A stretch of DNA of 64,000 nt. Origin: Catalimonadaceae bacterium JC749 (lineage in GTDB: Bacteria > Bacteroidota > Bacteroidia > Cytophagales > Cyclobacteriaceae). Under the pieces are notes generated by a model that did no database searches, was not told the DNA's origin, and saw only the letters and a program-made list of their open reading frames with translations. This document shows, one piece after another, positions 41,232-50,782 of this stretch (position 1 is its first letter; every line of letters starts with the position of its first letter). The stretch is taken from positions 62,001 to 126,000 of the forward strand of contig JAJNNC010000012.1 of NCBI GenBank assembly GCA_021730635.1. The letters are read 5' to 3'. The position numbers and the translations under genes were made by a program.

Positions 41232-41760
41232 TATTTATGGCACAAACAAATCAAACGTTAAATCAGTGAAAGCAAGCGAAATAGATCTTAAAGAAAGAGT
41301 AGTAGCCATCAAACGGGTTGCCAAAGTAGTAAAAGGAGGAAGAAGGTTTAGTTTTTCTGCCATTGTGGTGGTAGGAAATGGGGATGGCGTGGTAGGCTAT
41401 GGATTAGGAAAGGCAAACGAAGTGACCGACGCTATTACCAAAGGAGTGGATGATGCCAAGAAAAATTTACTTAAAGTGCCATTAAGAAAAGGTACGGTGC
41501 CCCACGAGTCTATAGGCAAATTTGGCGGAGGGTTCGTATTGGTAAAACCTGCTGCTCCGGGTACAGGAGTGATCGCAGGAGGTGCGATGAGAGCCGTACT
41601 GGAAAGCGCCGGTTATACTGATGTGTTGGCAAAATCAAAGGGGTCTTCCAATCCGCATAATGTGGTAAAAGCTACTTTCAACGCGCTGGATAGGATGCGA
41701 GATGCCTTTGCCGTAGCGCAGCAAAGAGGAATAGAACTAGAAAAAGTTTTTAACGGATAG
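41215..41760 (+). CDS. rpsE: 30S ribosomal protein S5, 5' end possibly frameshifted
   Basis: The body ([60 protein letters not shown]) is a full S5, which holds mRNA and translational accuracy sites. The open frame starts at GTG 41215, overlapping rplR by 17 bases. The well-placed ATG at 41237 ([10 protein letters not shown], then stop) is out of frame. One added A in the CAAAC at 41243-41247 would give [14 protein letters not shown], the form I expect for this lineage. So either a base is missing in the sequence or translation starts at a GTG (41215 or 41266). Confidence 0.9.
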   Translation: MGFSSNIYGTNKSNVKSVKASEIDLKERVVAIKRVAKVVKGGRRFSFSAIVVVGNGDGVVGYGLGKANEVTDAITKGVDDAKKNLLKVPLRKGTVPHESIGKFGGGFVLVKPAAPGTGVIAGGAMRAVLESAGYTDVLAKSKGSSNPHNVVKATFNALDRMRDAFAVAQQRGIELEKVFNG

Positions 41761-41764
41761 TGCC

Positions 41765-41944
41765 ATGGCTAAAGTTAGAATAACACAAATCAAAAGTACC
41801 ATCGACCGCCCTAAAAAGCAAAAAGCAACCATACAGGCTTTAGGCCTCGGTAAGATCAACAGAACTGTGGAAGTTGAACAAACGCCGCAAATCCGTGGCA
41901 TGATTAATAAAGTGGCTCATTTGGTAAGCGTAACAGAATTGTAA
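41765..41944 (+). CDS. rpmD: 50S ribosomal protein L30
   Basis: This 59-residue protein reads [20 protein letters not shown], then [20 protein letters not shown] and [19 protein letters not shown], a normal L30. The ATG is 4 bases after rpsE, and the stop TAA ends at 41944, one base before rplO. The order rpsE-rpmD-rplO is canonical. Confidence 0.96.
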   Translation: MAKVRITQIKSTIDRPKKQKATIQALGLGKINRTVEVEQTPQIRGMINKVAHLVSVTEL

Positions 41945-41945
41945 A

Positions 41946-42392
41946 ATGAACTTAAGTACATTAAAACCTGCGAAAGGATCAGTAAAAACAAACAAGAGAG
42001 TAGGAAGAGGACCAGGCTCAGGTTGGGGAGGTACAGCGGGTCGTGGACACAAAGGAGCCCAGTCAAGATCTGGTTACAAAAGGAAGTTCGGTTTTGAAGG
42101 TGGTCAGATGCCCTTGCAAAGACGTGTGCCTAAATTTGGCTTTACAAGTCCTAACAAAGTCGTTTATAGTGTCATTAACTTGGACCGCCTGCAAACCTTG
42201 GCAGAGCAGACCGGGAAATCTTCACTGACTATTGAGGATTTTGTGTCACATGGGCTGATCGGTAAAAAAGATAAATTAAAAGTATTAGGAAATGGCGAAA
42301 TTACTTCTAAAGTTGAAGTAAATGCCCATGCCTTTTCTAAATCTGCGGTAAAGGCTATCGAAGAAGCTGGAGGTAAAGCCAACAAACTGTAG
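41946..42392 (+). CDS. rplO: 50S ribosomal protein L15
   Basis: This 148-residue protein has the Gly-rich N-terminus ([20 protein letters not shown]), [17 protein letters not shown] and a C-terminal globular domain ending [12 protein letters not shown]. It directly precedes secY, as in most bacteria. Confidence 0.96.
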   Translation: MNLSTLKPAKGSVKTNKRVGRGPGSGWGGTAGRGHKGAQSRSGYKRKFGFEGGQMPLQRRVPKFGFTSPNKVVYSVINLDRLQTLAEQTGKSSLTIEDFVSHGLIGKKDKLKVLGNGEITSKVEVNAHAFSKSAVKAIEEAGGKANKL

Positions 42393-42396
42393 CAAT

Positions 42397-43719
42397 ATGA
42401 AGAAATTTATTACCACTATTCGCCATATCTTCGCTATTGAAGAGTTAAGAACCAGAATTCTTAACACGCTAGGGTTTCTTATTATCTTCCGTCTAGGAAG
42501 TTTCATTGTTTTGCCTGGTGTGGATACCGATATTCTGGAATCTAGTCAGGCCACTGGTGGTATCTTTGGTTTGTTAAATACCTTTCTGGGAGGTGCTTTT
42601 AGCAGAGCCTCAATTTTTGGTTTGGGTATCATGCCCTATATTTCTGCTTCTATCGTTATACAGTTGCTGACAGTGGCGGTGCCTTACTTCCAGAAACTAC
42701 AAAAAGAAGGTGATTCTGGGCGTAAAAAGATCAATCAGATTACCCGGGTGCTCACCATTTTTGTGACGCTGGGTCAGGCAGTAGGTTATTTATCCTATGC
42801 TGTGCCTGCAGAAGCCATCATGATTGACCGCACATTTTTCACCGCTTCTGCCATGATTCTCCTCACCTCAGGAACCATTTTCTGTATGTGGCTGGGAGAA
42901 AAAATTACTGATAAAGGGATTGGAAACGGTATTTCCATGCTCATCATGATCGGGATTATTTCCCGTTTCCCGGGTGCCATTGTCGCAGAATTCCTTTCCA
43001 AAGGAACCAGCGGGTTGCTGCTGTTTGTCATTGAGATTGTTGCGCTGTTCTTTGTCGTCATGGGTGCTGTGATGTTGACACAGGCTGTCCGTAGAATCCC
43101 TGTTCAATATGCCAAGCAAGTAGTAGGCAATAAAGTATATGGCGGACAAAGGCAATATATTCCCTTACGGGTGAATGCCTCTGGTGTAATGCCTATCATC
43201 TTTGCGCAATCTCTCATGTTCTTACCCGGCTTACTGGCCGGTATCTGGGCTGATTCCAGTGATATTGCAGCTTCAATAGGCCGTACATTTGCGGACTTTA
43301 CCTCCTGGCAATACAACCTGTTGTTCGCTGTGCTTATCATTCTGTTTACCTTCTTCTATACGGCTATCACTATTAATTCCAATCAGATAGCTGATGATAT
43401 GAAACGGAATGGGGGGTTCATCCCAGGGGTAAAGCCAGGTAAACCTACTTCAGAGTTTATTGATACCATTTTGTCACGCATCACCCTACCTGGTTCTATC
43501 TTTCTGGCTATTATTGCTATCATGCCAGCTTTTGCCAGCCTGGCCGGTATTACAACAGAGTTTGCCTATTTCTATGGAGGCACTTCTTTGCTCATTATGG
43601 TTGGTGTCATATTAGATACCTTGCAGCAAATAGAAAGCTATCTGTTGATGCGGCATTATGAAGGCTTGATGAAGTCAGGTAGAGTAAAAGGGAGATCCCA
43701 AAACGCAGCTGTTGCCTGA
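42397..43719 (+). CDS. secY: Preprotein translocase subunit SecY
   Basis: This 440-residue protein is the Sec channel. Ten membrane helices can be read. The plug/first-loop region SRASIFGLGIMPYISASIVI, the EKITDKGIGNGISMLIMIGI loop and the cytosolic tip FIPGVKPGKPTSEFID are typical. It pairs with SecE encoded at 18065. infA follows after 59 bases. Confidence 0.97.
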   Translation: MKKFITTIRHIFAIEELRTRILNTLGFLIIFRLGSFIVLPGVDTDILESSQATGGIFGLLNTFLGGAFSRASIFGLGIMPYISASIVIQLLTVAVPYFQKLQKEGDSGRKKINQITRVLTIFVTLGQAVGYLSYAVPAEAIMIDRTFFTASAMILLTSGTIFCMWLGEKITDKGIGNGISMLIMIGIISRFPGAIVAEFLSKGTSGLLLFVIEIVALFFVVMGAVMLTQAVRRIPVQYAKQVVGNKVYGGQRQYIPLRVNASGVMPIIFAQSLMFLPGLLAGIWADSSDIAASIGRTFADFTSWQYNLLFAVLIILFTFFYTAITINSNQIADDMKRNGGFIPGVKPGKPTSEFIDTILSRITLPGSIFLAIIAIMPAFASLAGITTEFAYFYGGTSLLIMVGVILDTLQQIESYLLMRHYEGLMKSGRVKGRSQNAAVA

Positions 43720-43778
43720 TATAGTTTGAACTTAATTGTGCTGATATTGATTTTTTAATAAAACAATAAACTTATTTT

Positions 43779-43997
43779 ATGGCAAAACAATCATCCATAG
43801 AACAGGATGGCACAATTACCGAAGCATTATCTAATGCAATGTTTAGAGTAGAACTGGAAAATGGACATCAGGTGATTGCCCATATTTCAGGAAAAATGAG
43901 AATGAATTATATAAAAATTTTGCCGGGCGATAAGGTTAAACTGGAGATGTCTCCCTATGACCTTAGCAAAGGCAGGATCGTCTATAGATATAAATAA
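43779..43997 (+). CDS. infA: Translation initiation factor IF-1
   Basis: This 72-residue OB-fold protein occupies the A site during initiation. It reads [20 protein letters not shown], then [20 protein letters not shown] and [12 protein letters not shown]. rpmJ begins 2 bases later, the usual infA-rpmJ-rpsM order. Confidence 0.97.
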   Translation: MAKQSSIEQDGTITEALSNAMFRVELENGHQVIAHISGKMRMNYIKILPGDKVKLEMSPYDLSKGRIVYRYK

Positions 43998-43999
43998 CA

Positions 44000-44116
44000 A
44001 TGAAAGTAAAAGCATCTGTTAAAAAGCGAAGCGCGGAATGTAAAATTGTCCGAAGAAAAGGCAAACTTTACGTTATCAATAAAAAAAATCCAAAATTTAA
44101 GCAAAGGCAAGGATAA
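44000..44116 (+). CDS. rpmJ: 50S ribosomal protein L36, zinc ligands mostly lost
   Basis: This 38-residue protein starts at ATG 44000 and ends at 44116. It reads [20 protein letters not shown] and ends NPKFKQRQG. Of the four zinc ligands of the classical C+ form, only Cys14 remains: the others are Ser11, Asn27 and Phe33. It is therefore a C- L36. It lies between infA and rpsM. Confidence 0.94.
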   Translation: MKVKASVKKRSAECKIVRRKGKLYVINKKNPKFKQRQG

Positions 44117-44118
44117 TT

Positions 44119-44496
44119 ATGGCTAGAATCGCAGGCGTAGACATACCCGACCATAAAAGAGGTGAGATAGGTCTGACATCTATCTACGGGATTGGCAGAA
44201 GTTCTGCCAGATCAATTCTTTCAAAAGCTGGAATTGATATCAACAAGAAAGTTGGTGAATGGACCGATGATGAGTCTAATCATATTCGTTCCATCATCTC
44301 TGAAGAGTTCAAAGTAGAGGGTGTTCTGAAATCCGAGGTACAGCTGAGCATTAAGCGTTTACTGGACATTGGTTGTTATCGTGGTTTGAGACATAGAAAA
44401 GGCTTACCGGTAAGAGGACAGAAGACCAAGAACAACGCACGTACCCGAAAAGGTCGACGCAAAACAGTTGCTAATAAGAAAAAAGCTACCAAGTAA
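44119..44496 (+). CDS. rpsM: 30S ribosomal protein S13
   Basis: This 125-residue protein contacts the P-site tRNA and the 50S subunit. [36 protein letters not shown] and the C-terminal [20 protein letters not shown] are diagnostic. It starts 2 bases after rpmJ. Confidence 0.97.
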   Translation: MARIAGVDIPDHKRGEIGLTSIYGIGRSSARSILSKAGIDINKKVGEWTDDESNHIRSIISEEFKVEGVLKSEVQLSIKRLLDIGCYRGLRHRKGLPVRGQKTKNNARTRKGRRKTVANKKKATK

Positions 44497-44513
44497 AATA
44501 GTGTAACGTAATT

Positions 44514-44906
44514 ATGGCTCAAAAGAGAAAAGATAAAGCGAAGAAGAGAGTGGTTGCCGTGGAGACCATGGGACAGGCTCATATTAAAGCTTCCTTTAAC
44601 AATATTATCATCTCCATCACGAATTCATCAGGACAGGTAATTTCCTGGGCTTCTGCTGGTAAAATGGGTTTTAAAGGTTCTAAGAAAAACACACCTTATG
44701 CTGCCCAGACTGCAGCGTCTAACTGCGCACAGGCAGCCTATGACCTTGGTATGCGGAAGGTAGAAGTTTTTATCAAAGGCCCAGGCGCTGGCAGAGATTC
44801 GGCTATCCGTACCCTGCAAAATGTAGGTTTGGAAGTAACCATGATCAAAGATGTGACGCCGCTGCCCCACAATGGATGCCGCCCTCCTAAAAGAAGAAGA
44901 GTCTAA
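44514..44906 (+). CDS. rpsK: 30S ribosomal protein S11
   Basis: This 130-residue protein forms the 30S platform. [37 protein letters not shown] and [18 protein letters not shown] match S11. Operon order rpsM-rpsK-rpsD-rpoA-rplQ is canonical. Confidence 0.97.
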   Translation: MAQKRKDKAKKRVVAVETMGQAHIKASFNNIIISITNSSGQVISWASAGKMGFKGSKKNTPYAAQTAASNCAQAAYDLGMRKVEVFIKGPGAGRDSAIRTLQNVGLEVTMIKDVTPLPHNGCRPPKRRRV

Positions 44907-44934
44907 ATTAAATATTATTTCAGAATAAGATATT

Positions 44935-45540
44935 ATGGCAAGATATAGAGGCCCAAAATCAAAGATCGCCCGTAAATTCAACGATCCCATATTTGGCCCC
45001 AGTAAGGCACTGCAAAAGAAAAGTTACCCTCCTGGGCAACATGGCAGAGGTCGCAGACGAAAGCAATCTGAATATGCTGTGCAGTTAGCGGCTAAGCAAA
45101 AAGCAAAATATACTTATGGGGTTTTGGAAAGGCAGTTTGCCAATATTTTTGACAAAGCCAGCCGTAGCCAGGGAATTACCGGTGAAGTATTGTTGCAACT
45201 CCTGGAGTCTCGCTTAGATAATATTGTCTTCCGGTTAGGAATCTCTCCTACCAGACGTGGCGCACGGCAGTTGGTGATTCATAAGCATATCACGGTAAAT
45301 GATCATGTGGTGAATATTCCTTCTTTCACTGTGAAGCCTGGTGATATCGTGTCAGTCCGTGAGAAATCAAAATCTCTTGAAGTAATTACGAATAGTATCG
45401 CAACCCATAACCCCAACAAATATAAGTGGTTGGAATGGGACAGCAGTCAGGTGGCAGGTAAGTTGATCAACGTTCCGGCACGGGATGAGATTCCAGAGAA
45501 CTTACAGGAGCAATTGATTGTTGAACTTTACTCTAAGTAA
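44935..45540 (+). CDS. rpsD: 30S ribosomal protein S4
   Basis: This 201-residue protein begins 30S assembly and in E. coli represses the alpha operon. [20 protein letters not shown] lacks the zinc-type cysteines. The S4 RNA-binding domain ([33 protein letters not shown]) is intact. A 55-base spacer with a hairpin separates it from rpoA. Confidence 0.96.
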   Translation: MARYRGPKSKIARKFNDPIFGPSKALQKKSYPPGQHGRGRRRKQSEYAVQLAAKQKAKYTYGVLERQFANIFDKASRSQGITGEVLLQLLESRLDNIVFRLGISPTRRGARQLVIHKHITVNDHVVNIPSFTVKPGDIVSVREKSKSLEVITNSIATHNPNKYKWLEWDSSQVAGKLINVPARDEIPENLQEQLIVELYSK

Positions 45541-45549
45541 TGATAATTA

Positions 45550-45567
45550 TTGGCAAAGGTTTGCCAA
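45550..45567 (+). other. Perfect palindromic hairpin before rpoA
   Basis: TTGGCAAA-GG-TTTGCCAA is an 8-bp perfect inverted repeat, 10 bases after the rpsD stop and about 29 bases before the rpoA ATG. No T-run follows. It could be an RNA control element for rpoA or a protein-binding site; neither is shown. Confidence 0.5.
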
Positions 45568-45595
45568 AACTTAAACTTAATTTCAAAATATCAAT

Positions 45596-46588
45596 ATGTC
45601 TATATTAGCTTTTCAGATGCCTGAAAAAGTGGTGATGGAAAAAGCAGACAATTTTCACGGTCTGTTTACTTTCAAACCACTCGAAAGAGGTTATGGTGTT
45701 ACCATCGGTAATGCATTGAGAAGAATTCTTTTATCATCCCTGGAAGGATATGCTATCACCGGTATTAAAATACCCGGCGTGTTGCATGAATTTTCTACTG
45801 TGGAAGGTATTGTGGAAGATGTATCAGAGATTGTACTGAACCTTAAAATGGTTCGTTTTAAAAAGGTCACTGATGATTTCGTGGACAACAAAATTGTTGT
45901 TCCTGTAAAAGGAAAAACCACTTTTACCGGTGCCGATATACAGAAGAATACTTCCTCTTTTGAAATCTTGAATCCTGAGCATGTGATCTGCCATCTGGAT
46001 GATGACGTGGATATCGAGATAGAACTGTATATAGAAAAAGGCAGAGGTTATGTGCCTTCTGAAGAAAATAAGCCGAACGATCAGTCATTTGGCTATATTC
46101 CTATTGATGCTATATTCACCCCTATCAAGAATGTGAAATATAGTGTTGAAAATACCCGGGTAGAGCAGAAAACGGACTACGAACAATTGATTATCGATAT
46201 TGAAACAGATGGGTCAATTCATCCGGAGGATGCGCTGAAAGGATCTGCCAATATTCTCATTAAGCATTTCATGCTGTTCTCTGATCAGAATATGATTTTA
46301 GAGGCGCCACAGCAAGGCGAGCCTGATGCGGTAGATGAGGAAATGCTGCATATGAGAAAACTGCTGAAGACCCCGTTAAACGATCTGGATCTGTCAGTAA
46401 GAGCCTACAATTGCTTGAAAGCAGCCGACGTGAAGACGCTGGGTGATTTAGTGCAACTGGAAATTTCTGACATGATGAAGTTTCGTAACTTCGGTAAGAA
46501 ATCTCTGGCTGAACTGGAGCAACTGGTACAGGAAAAGAATTTATCATTTGGGATGGATTTATCCCGCTATAAACTAGACGAAGACTAA
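45596..46588 (+). CDS. rpoA: DNA-directed RNA polymerase subunit alpha
   Basis: This 330-residue protein nucleates RNA polymerase assembly. The N-terminal domain has [20 protein letters not shown] and the dimer interface; the C-terminal domain ([34 protein letters not shown]) binds UP elements and activators. rplQ follows after a 49-base spacer. Confidence 0.97.
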   Translation: MSILAFQMPEKVVMEKADNFHGLFTFKPLERGYGVTIGNALRRILLSSLEGYAITGIKIPGVLHEFSTVEGIVEDVSEIVLNLKMVRFKKVTDDFVDNKIVVPVKGKTTFTGADIQKNTSSFEILNPEHVICHLDDDVDIEIELYIEKGRGYVPSEENKPNDQSFGYIPIDAIFTPIKNVKYSVENTRVEQKTDYEQLIIDIETDGSIHPEDALKGSANILIKHFMLFSDQNMILEAPQQGEPDAVDEEMLHMRKLLKTPLNDLDLSVRAYNCLKAADVKTLGDLVQLEISDMMKFRNFGKKSLAELEQLVQEKNLSFGMDLSRYKLDED

Positions 46589-46604
46589 CATTATCTTGAG
46601 TATT

Positions 46605-46621
46605 CAACATCCCTGATGTTG
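46605..46621 (+). other. Hairpin between rpoA and rplQ
   Basis: CAACATC-CCT-GATGTTG is a perfect 7-bp stem with a 3-base loop, extendable by TTATC/GATAA pairs outside. It ends 16 bases before the rplQ start codon. No T-run is present, so it is not an intrinsic terminator. Confidence 0.4.
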
Positions 46622-46637
46622 ATAATTGTCGGATATC

Positions 46638-47243
46638 ATGAGACACGGAAAGAAATTCAATCATTTAGGACGTACATCTTCCCATAGAAAAGCGATGTTA
46701 TCCAACATGGCTTCTTCATTGATCTTGCATAAGCGGATTACTACCACCGTGGCAAAAGCCAAGGAATTGCGTAAATATGTGGAACCTTTGATTACCAAAT
46801 CCAAAGCAGATACGACGCACTCCCGCCGGGTTGTATTCTCTTATTTGCAAAATAAAGAGTCTGCCCACGAGCTGTTTAACGAAGTGGCTACCAAAGTGGC
46901 CAACAGGCCCGGAGGCTATACCCGCATTATCAAGCTGGGTAATCGTTTAGGGGATAATGCTGACATGTGCCTGATTGAGTTGGTGGATTACAACGAAATC
47001 TATACAACTGAAAAGGCGACCAAGCGTACGAGAAGAAGCCGTAGAGGGGGTAAAAAGAAAGAAGGAGCTGAAGAAACGCAGGCTAAATCTGGAAAAGCCG
47101 CTGCCTCCAAAGAGAAAGAGCAGGCAGAAGAACAGAAAGCTGCTGCCCAGACAGAAGCGCCTGCGGAAGAGGAAAGCCAAGACAAAGCAGACGATACACC
47201 CAAAGCCAAAACCGACAATCAGGATAAAAAAGAAGAACAATAA
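46638..47243 (+). CDS. rplQ: 50S ribosomal protein L17 with long charged tail
   Basis: This 201-residue protein starts at ATG 46638 ([20 protein letters not shown]), not at the upstream codon 46626. The L17 core ends near residue 125 ([15 protein letters not shown]). About 75 further residues are Lys/Glu/Ala-rich and probably disordered ([13 protein letters not shown] to DNQDKKEEQ). E. coli L17 lacks this tail. A strong terminator follows. Confidence 0.95.
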   Translation: MRHGKKFNHLGRTSSHRKAMLSNMASSLILHKRITTTVAKAKELRKYVEPLITKSKADTTHSRRVVFSYLQNKESAHELFNEVATKVANRPGGYTRIIKLGNRLGDNADMCLIELVDYNEIYTTEKATKRTRRSRRGGKKKEGAEETQAKSGKAAASKEKEQAEEQKAAAQTEAPAEEESQDKADDTPKAKTDNQDKKEEQ

Positions 47244-47264
47244 ACAGAATATACTTGTTATGGG

Positions 47265-47306
47265 GGGGATTGTGTCTTTAATTCGGAAGACACAATCCCC
47301 TTTTTT
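47265..47306 (+). terminator. Strong intrinsic terminator after rplQ
   Basis: GGGGATTGTGTCTT at 47265-47278 pairs perfectly with AAGACACAATCCCC at 47287-47300 around an 8-base loop, followed by six T residues. It ends the rplC-to-rplQ unit. Confidence 0.9.
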
Positions 47307-47352
47307 ATGAATTTATTTGTAAACTTGCGCCGAAATAACTTCACAAACACCT

Positions 47353-48462
47353 ATGAAAAAAACCAAACGCACCCCCGCAGTGCTGTTGCTAGAAGACGGA
47401 TCTATTTTTGAAGGCAGTGCCATCGGAAAAATTGGTATCCGTGGTGGTGAGATTTGTTTTAACACGGGCATGACCGGCTATCAGGAGATTTATACAGACC
47501 CCTCTTATTATGGGCAGATCATTGTCAATACAACCTCTCATATTGGCAATTATGGTGTGCTCGACGAGGAGCAGGAGTCTACTAACCCTAAAATTAGTGC
47601 GCTCGTCGTTAATAATTTCTCTGACTACTTTAGCAGGAACAAAGCCGATCATGACCTTCAACAGTATCTCGATGCTACGGGTATTGTAGGCATCACCGAT
47701 ATAGATACCAGGAAACTGGTTCGGCATATCCGTTCCAAAGGTGCGATGAATGCCATCATTTCATCAGAAGTGTTAGACATCAATGAACTGAAAAGGATGC
47801 TTCGGGAAGTCCCCTCTATGGCTGGGCTGGAGCTTTCTTCTTTGGTAAGCACAGAGAAAGAATATTTTGTGGGGAAGGAGACGTCTTCTAAGAAAGTAGC
47901 CGTACTGGATTTAGGAATCAAAACCAGCATATTGAAGAATCTGACAGAGAGAGATTGCTATTGTAAAGTTTTCCCGGCCAAAACTACTTTTGAGGAGATG
48001 GAAAAATGGAATCCGGATGGCTATTTTATCTCCAACGGACCAGGGGATCCGGGAGCCATGGAATATGCCGTCAAAACTGTGCAGAATGTGATTCAGGCCG
48101 ACCGGCCCTTGTTTGGGATTTGTCTAGGCCACCAGATCTTAGCCCGAGCCAACGGCATTTCAACTTATAAAATGCACCACGGACACCGGGGACTGAACCA
48201 TCCGGTAAAAAACCTGGTATCAGGTAAAAGTGAGATGACATCTCAGAATCATGGTTTCTCCGTGAACATTGATGAGGCCTCCCGTTCGGAAAAAGTAAAA
48301 GTGACACACATCAATCTGAATGACAATACCGTGGCAGGTATTCGTATGACCAGAAAAAGAGCATTCTCCGTACAGTATCATCCCGAATCATCACCGGGTC
48401 CTCATGACTCTCAATACCTGTTTGATAATTTTATGGAACTAATGGAAAATAAAGAATTATAA
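47353..48462 (+). CDS. carA: Carbamoyl-phosphate synthase small subunit
   Basis: This 369-residue glutaminase subunit supplies ammonia to CarB for pyrimidines and arginine. The N-terminal CPSase domain (LLLEDGSIFEGSAIG, CFNTGMTGYQEIYTDPSYYG) is followed by a class I GATase with FGICLGHQILARANG (catalytic Cys) and QYHPESSPGPHDS (His, Glu). carB is not adjacent. It lies after the ribosomal terminator. Confidence 0.96.
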   Translation: MKKTKRTPAVLLLEDGSIFEGSAIGKIGIRGGEICFNTGMTGYQEIYTDPSYYGQIIVNTTSHIGNYGVLDEEQESTNPKISALVVNNFSDYFSRNKADHDLQQYLDATGIVGITDIDTRKLVRHIRSKGAMNAIISSEVLDINELKRMLREVPSMAGLELSSLVSTEKEYFVGKETSSKKVAVLDLGIKTSILKNLTERDCYCKVFPAKTTFEEMEKWNPDGYFISNGPGDPGAMEYAVKTVQNVIQADRPLFGICLGHQILARANGISTYKMHHGHRGLNHPVKNLVSGKSEMTSQNHGFSVNIDEASRSEKVKVTHINLNDNTVAGIRMTRKRAFSVQYHPESSPGPHDSQYLFDNFMELMENKEL

Positions 48463-48498
48463 TCTTTACTTTGTTACAAAAATACAACCACTAACTAG

Positions 48499-49779
<1,281 letters not shown>

Positions 49780-49818
49780 AATATCATAGCAAACTGGAAG
49801 TATTTTTGATAGTATATG

Positions 49819-49850
49819 AATGCAATTCTGTTTAGGAATTGCATTTTCTT
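49819..49850 (+). terminator. Intrinsic terminator after eno
   Basis: AATGCAATTC pairs with GAATTGCATT around a 7-base loop and is followed by TCTTT. Stem is 10 bp with no mismatch. The T-run is interrupted by one C. Confidence 0.7.
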
Positions 49851-49881
49851 TCGAGAAAATTAGTATATTGTCATAGGTTTG
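49849..49881 (+). promoter_or_regulatory. Candidate promoter for the FtsB/DivIC-like gene
   Basis: TTTC at 49849-49852 (one mismatch to TTTG), 21 bases, then TAGGTTTG at 49874-49881. The ATG is 30 bases beyond. It overlaps the end of the eno terminator. Confidence 0.4.
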
Positions 49882-49910
49882 TATTTATTCTATAAAACGG
49901 GAATAACTCA

Positions 49911-50207
49911 ATGAGTATATTGTCGAAAATACCACGTATTACCAGAAATAAATATTTCCTTTTTACGATTTGCTTTTTGCTTTGGATGGTATTCCTGGAT
50001 TCCAATGATATTCGTACCCAGATTCGCCTGACAAAACAGCTCCATGAACTGGAACAGGAAAAAGAGTTCTATGAGAAAAAAATTGAAACGGTTAAAAAAG
50101 ACCGGCAGGAACTTTTAAGTAATGACAAACTGCTGGAAAAATTTGCCAGAGAAAAATATCTGATGAAAAAACCTTCGGAAGATATATACGTTATTGTCCA
50201 GCAATAA
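49911..50207 (+). CDS. Septum formation initiator (FtsB/DivIC) family protein
   Basis: This 98-residue protein has a short cytoplasmic N-terminus, one membrane helix (YFLFTICFLLWMVFLD) and then a coiled coil (LTKQLHELEQEKEFYEKKIE), ending FAREKYLMKKPSEDIYVI. This is the FtsB/DivIC layout; such proteins bridge FtsL and FtsQ in the divisome. Position next to eno is also found for ftsB in many bacteria. Confidence 0.88.
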   Translation: MSILSKIPRITRNKYFLFTICFLLWMVFLDSNDIRTQIRLTKQLHELEQEKEFYEKKIETVKKDRQELLSNDKLLEKFAREKYLMKKPSEDIYVIVQQ

Positions 50208-50230
50208 GCACTTTTTAGACTGAGAACTTT

Positions 50231-50782
50231 ATGAAGAGAAGCCTTTCACTCAGCATCATCATTGGGTTAAGTTTTGGTTTATTTTTCAACGCATTAGCAC
50301 AGGGAGGTCCCGAATTGGAAGAGGGCGAAAAAGCTTCTTTATGGGACAAAATGTATGTGGGAGGCAACCTTGGCCTGCAGTTCGGCACAGTCACCTATAT
50401 TGACATTTCTCCCCTGGTAGGCTACCGTTTTACCAATCGCTTTTCAGCAGGTCCGGGAATTACTTACCGATATCTCAAATACAGAGGCTTTGAAGGGGCC
50501 AGTACCTATGGGGGAAAAATATTTGCCCGCCATACACTGGGGAGACAGTTCTTCCTGCATGCGGAGTATGAAAGCCTTAATACTCAGGTGCTGGAAGGCA
50601 TTTCCGGCCAAAGCCGGCTGGTCAGAGATTGGGTGCCTGGTTTCTTTGCCGGCGGAGGCATCTTTCAGCCTGTGGGAGAACGAGCGGCTGTAGTAATTTA
50701 TGCGCTCTACAACTTTTTATATGACAACCTGCGTTCTCCTTATCAAAGACCCTGGGTCATCAATGTAGGTTTTACTTTTTAA
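50231..50782 (+). CDS. Outer-membrane beta-barrel-like protein
   Basis: This 183-residue protein begins with a signal peptide (LSIIIGLSFGLFFNALAQ). The rest alternates polar and aromatic residues in short strands (YVGGNLGLQFGTVTYIDISP, FSAGPGITYRYLKY) and ends in an aromatic strand (WVINVGFTF), as expected for a small outer-membrane barrel. No specific family is recognised. Its 3' end overlaps the convergent Ldh gene by 11 bases. Confidence 0.75.
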   Translation: MKRSLSLSIIIGLSFGLFFNALAQGGPELEEGEKASLWDKMYVGGNLGLQFGTVTYIDISPLVGYRFTNRFSAGPGITYRYLKYRGFEGASTYGGKIFARHTLGRQFFLHAEYESLNTQVLEGISGQSRLVRDWVPGFFAGGGIFQPVGERAAVVIYALYNFLYDNLRSPYQRPWVINVGFTF

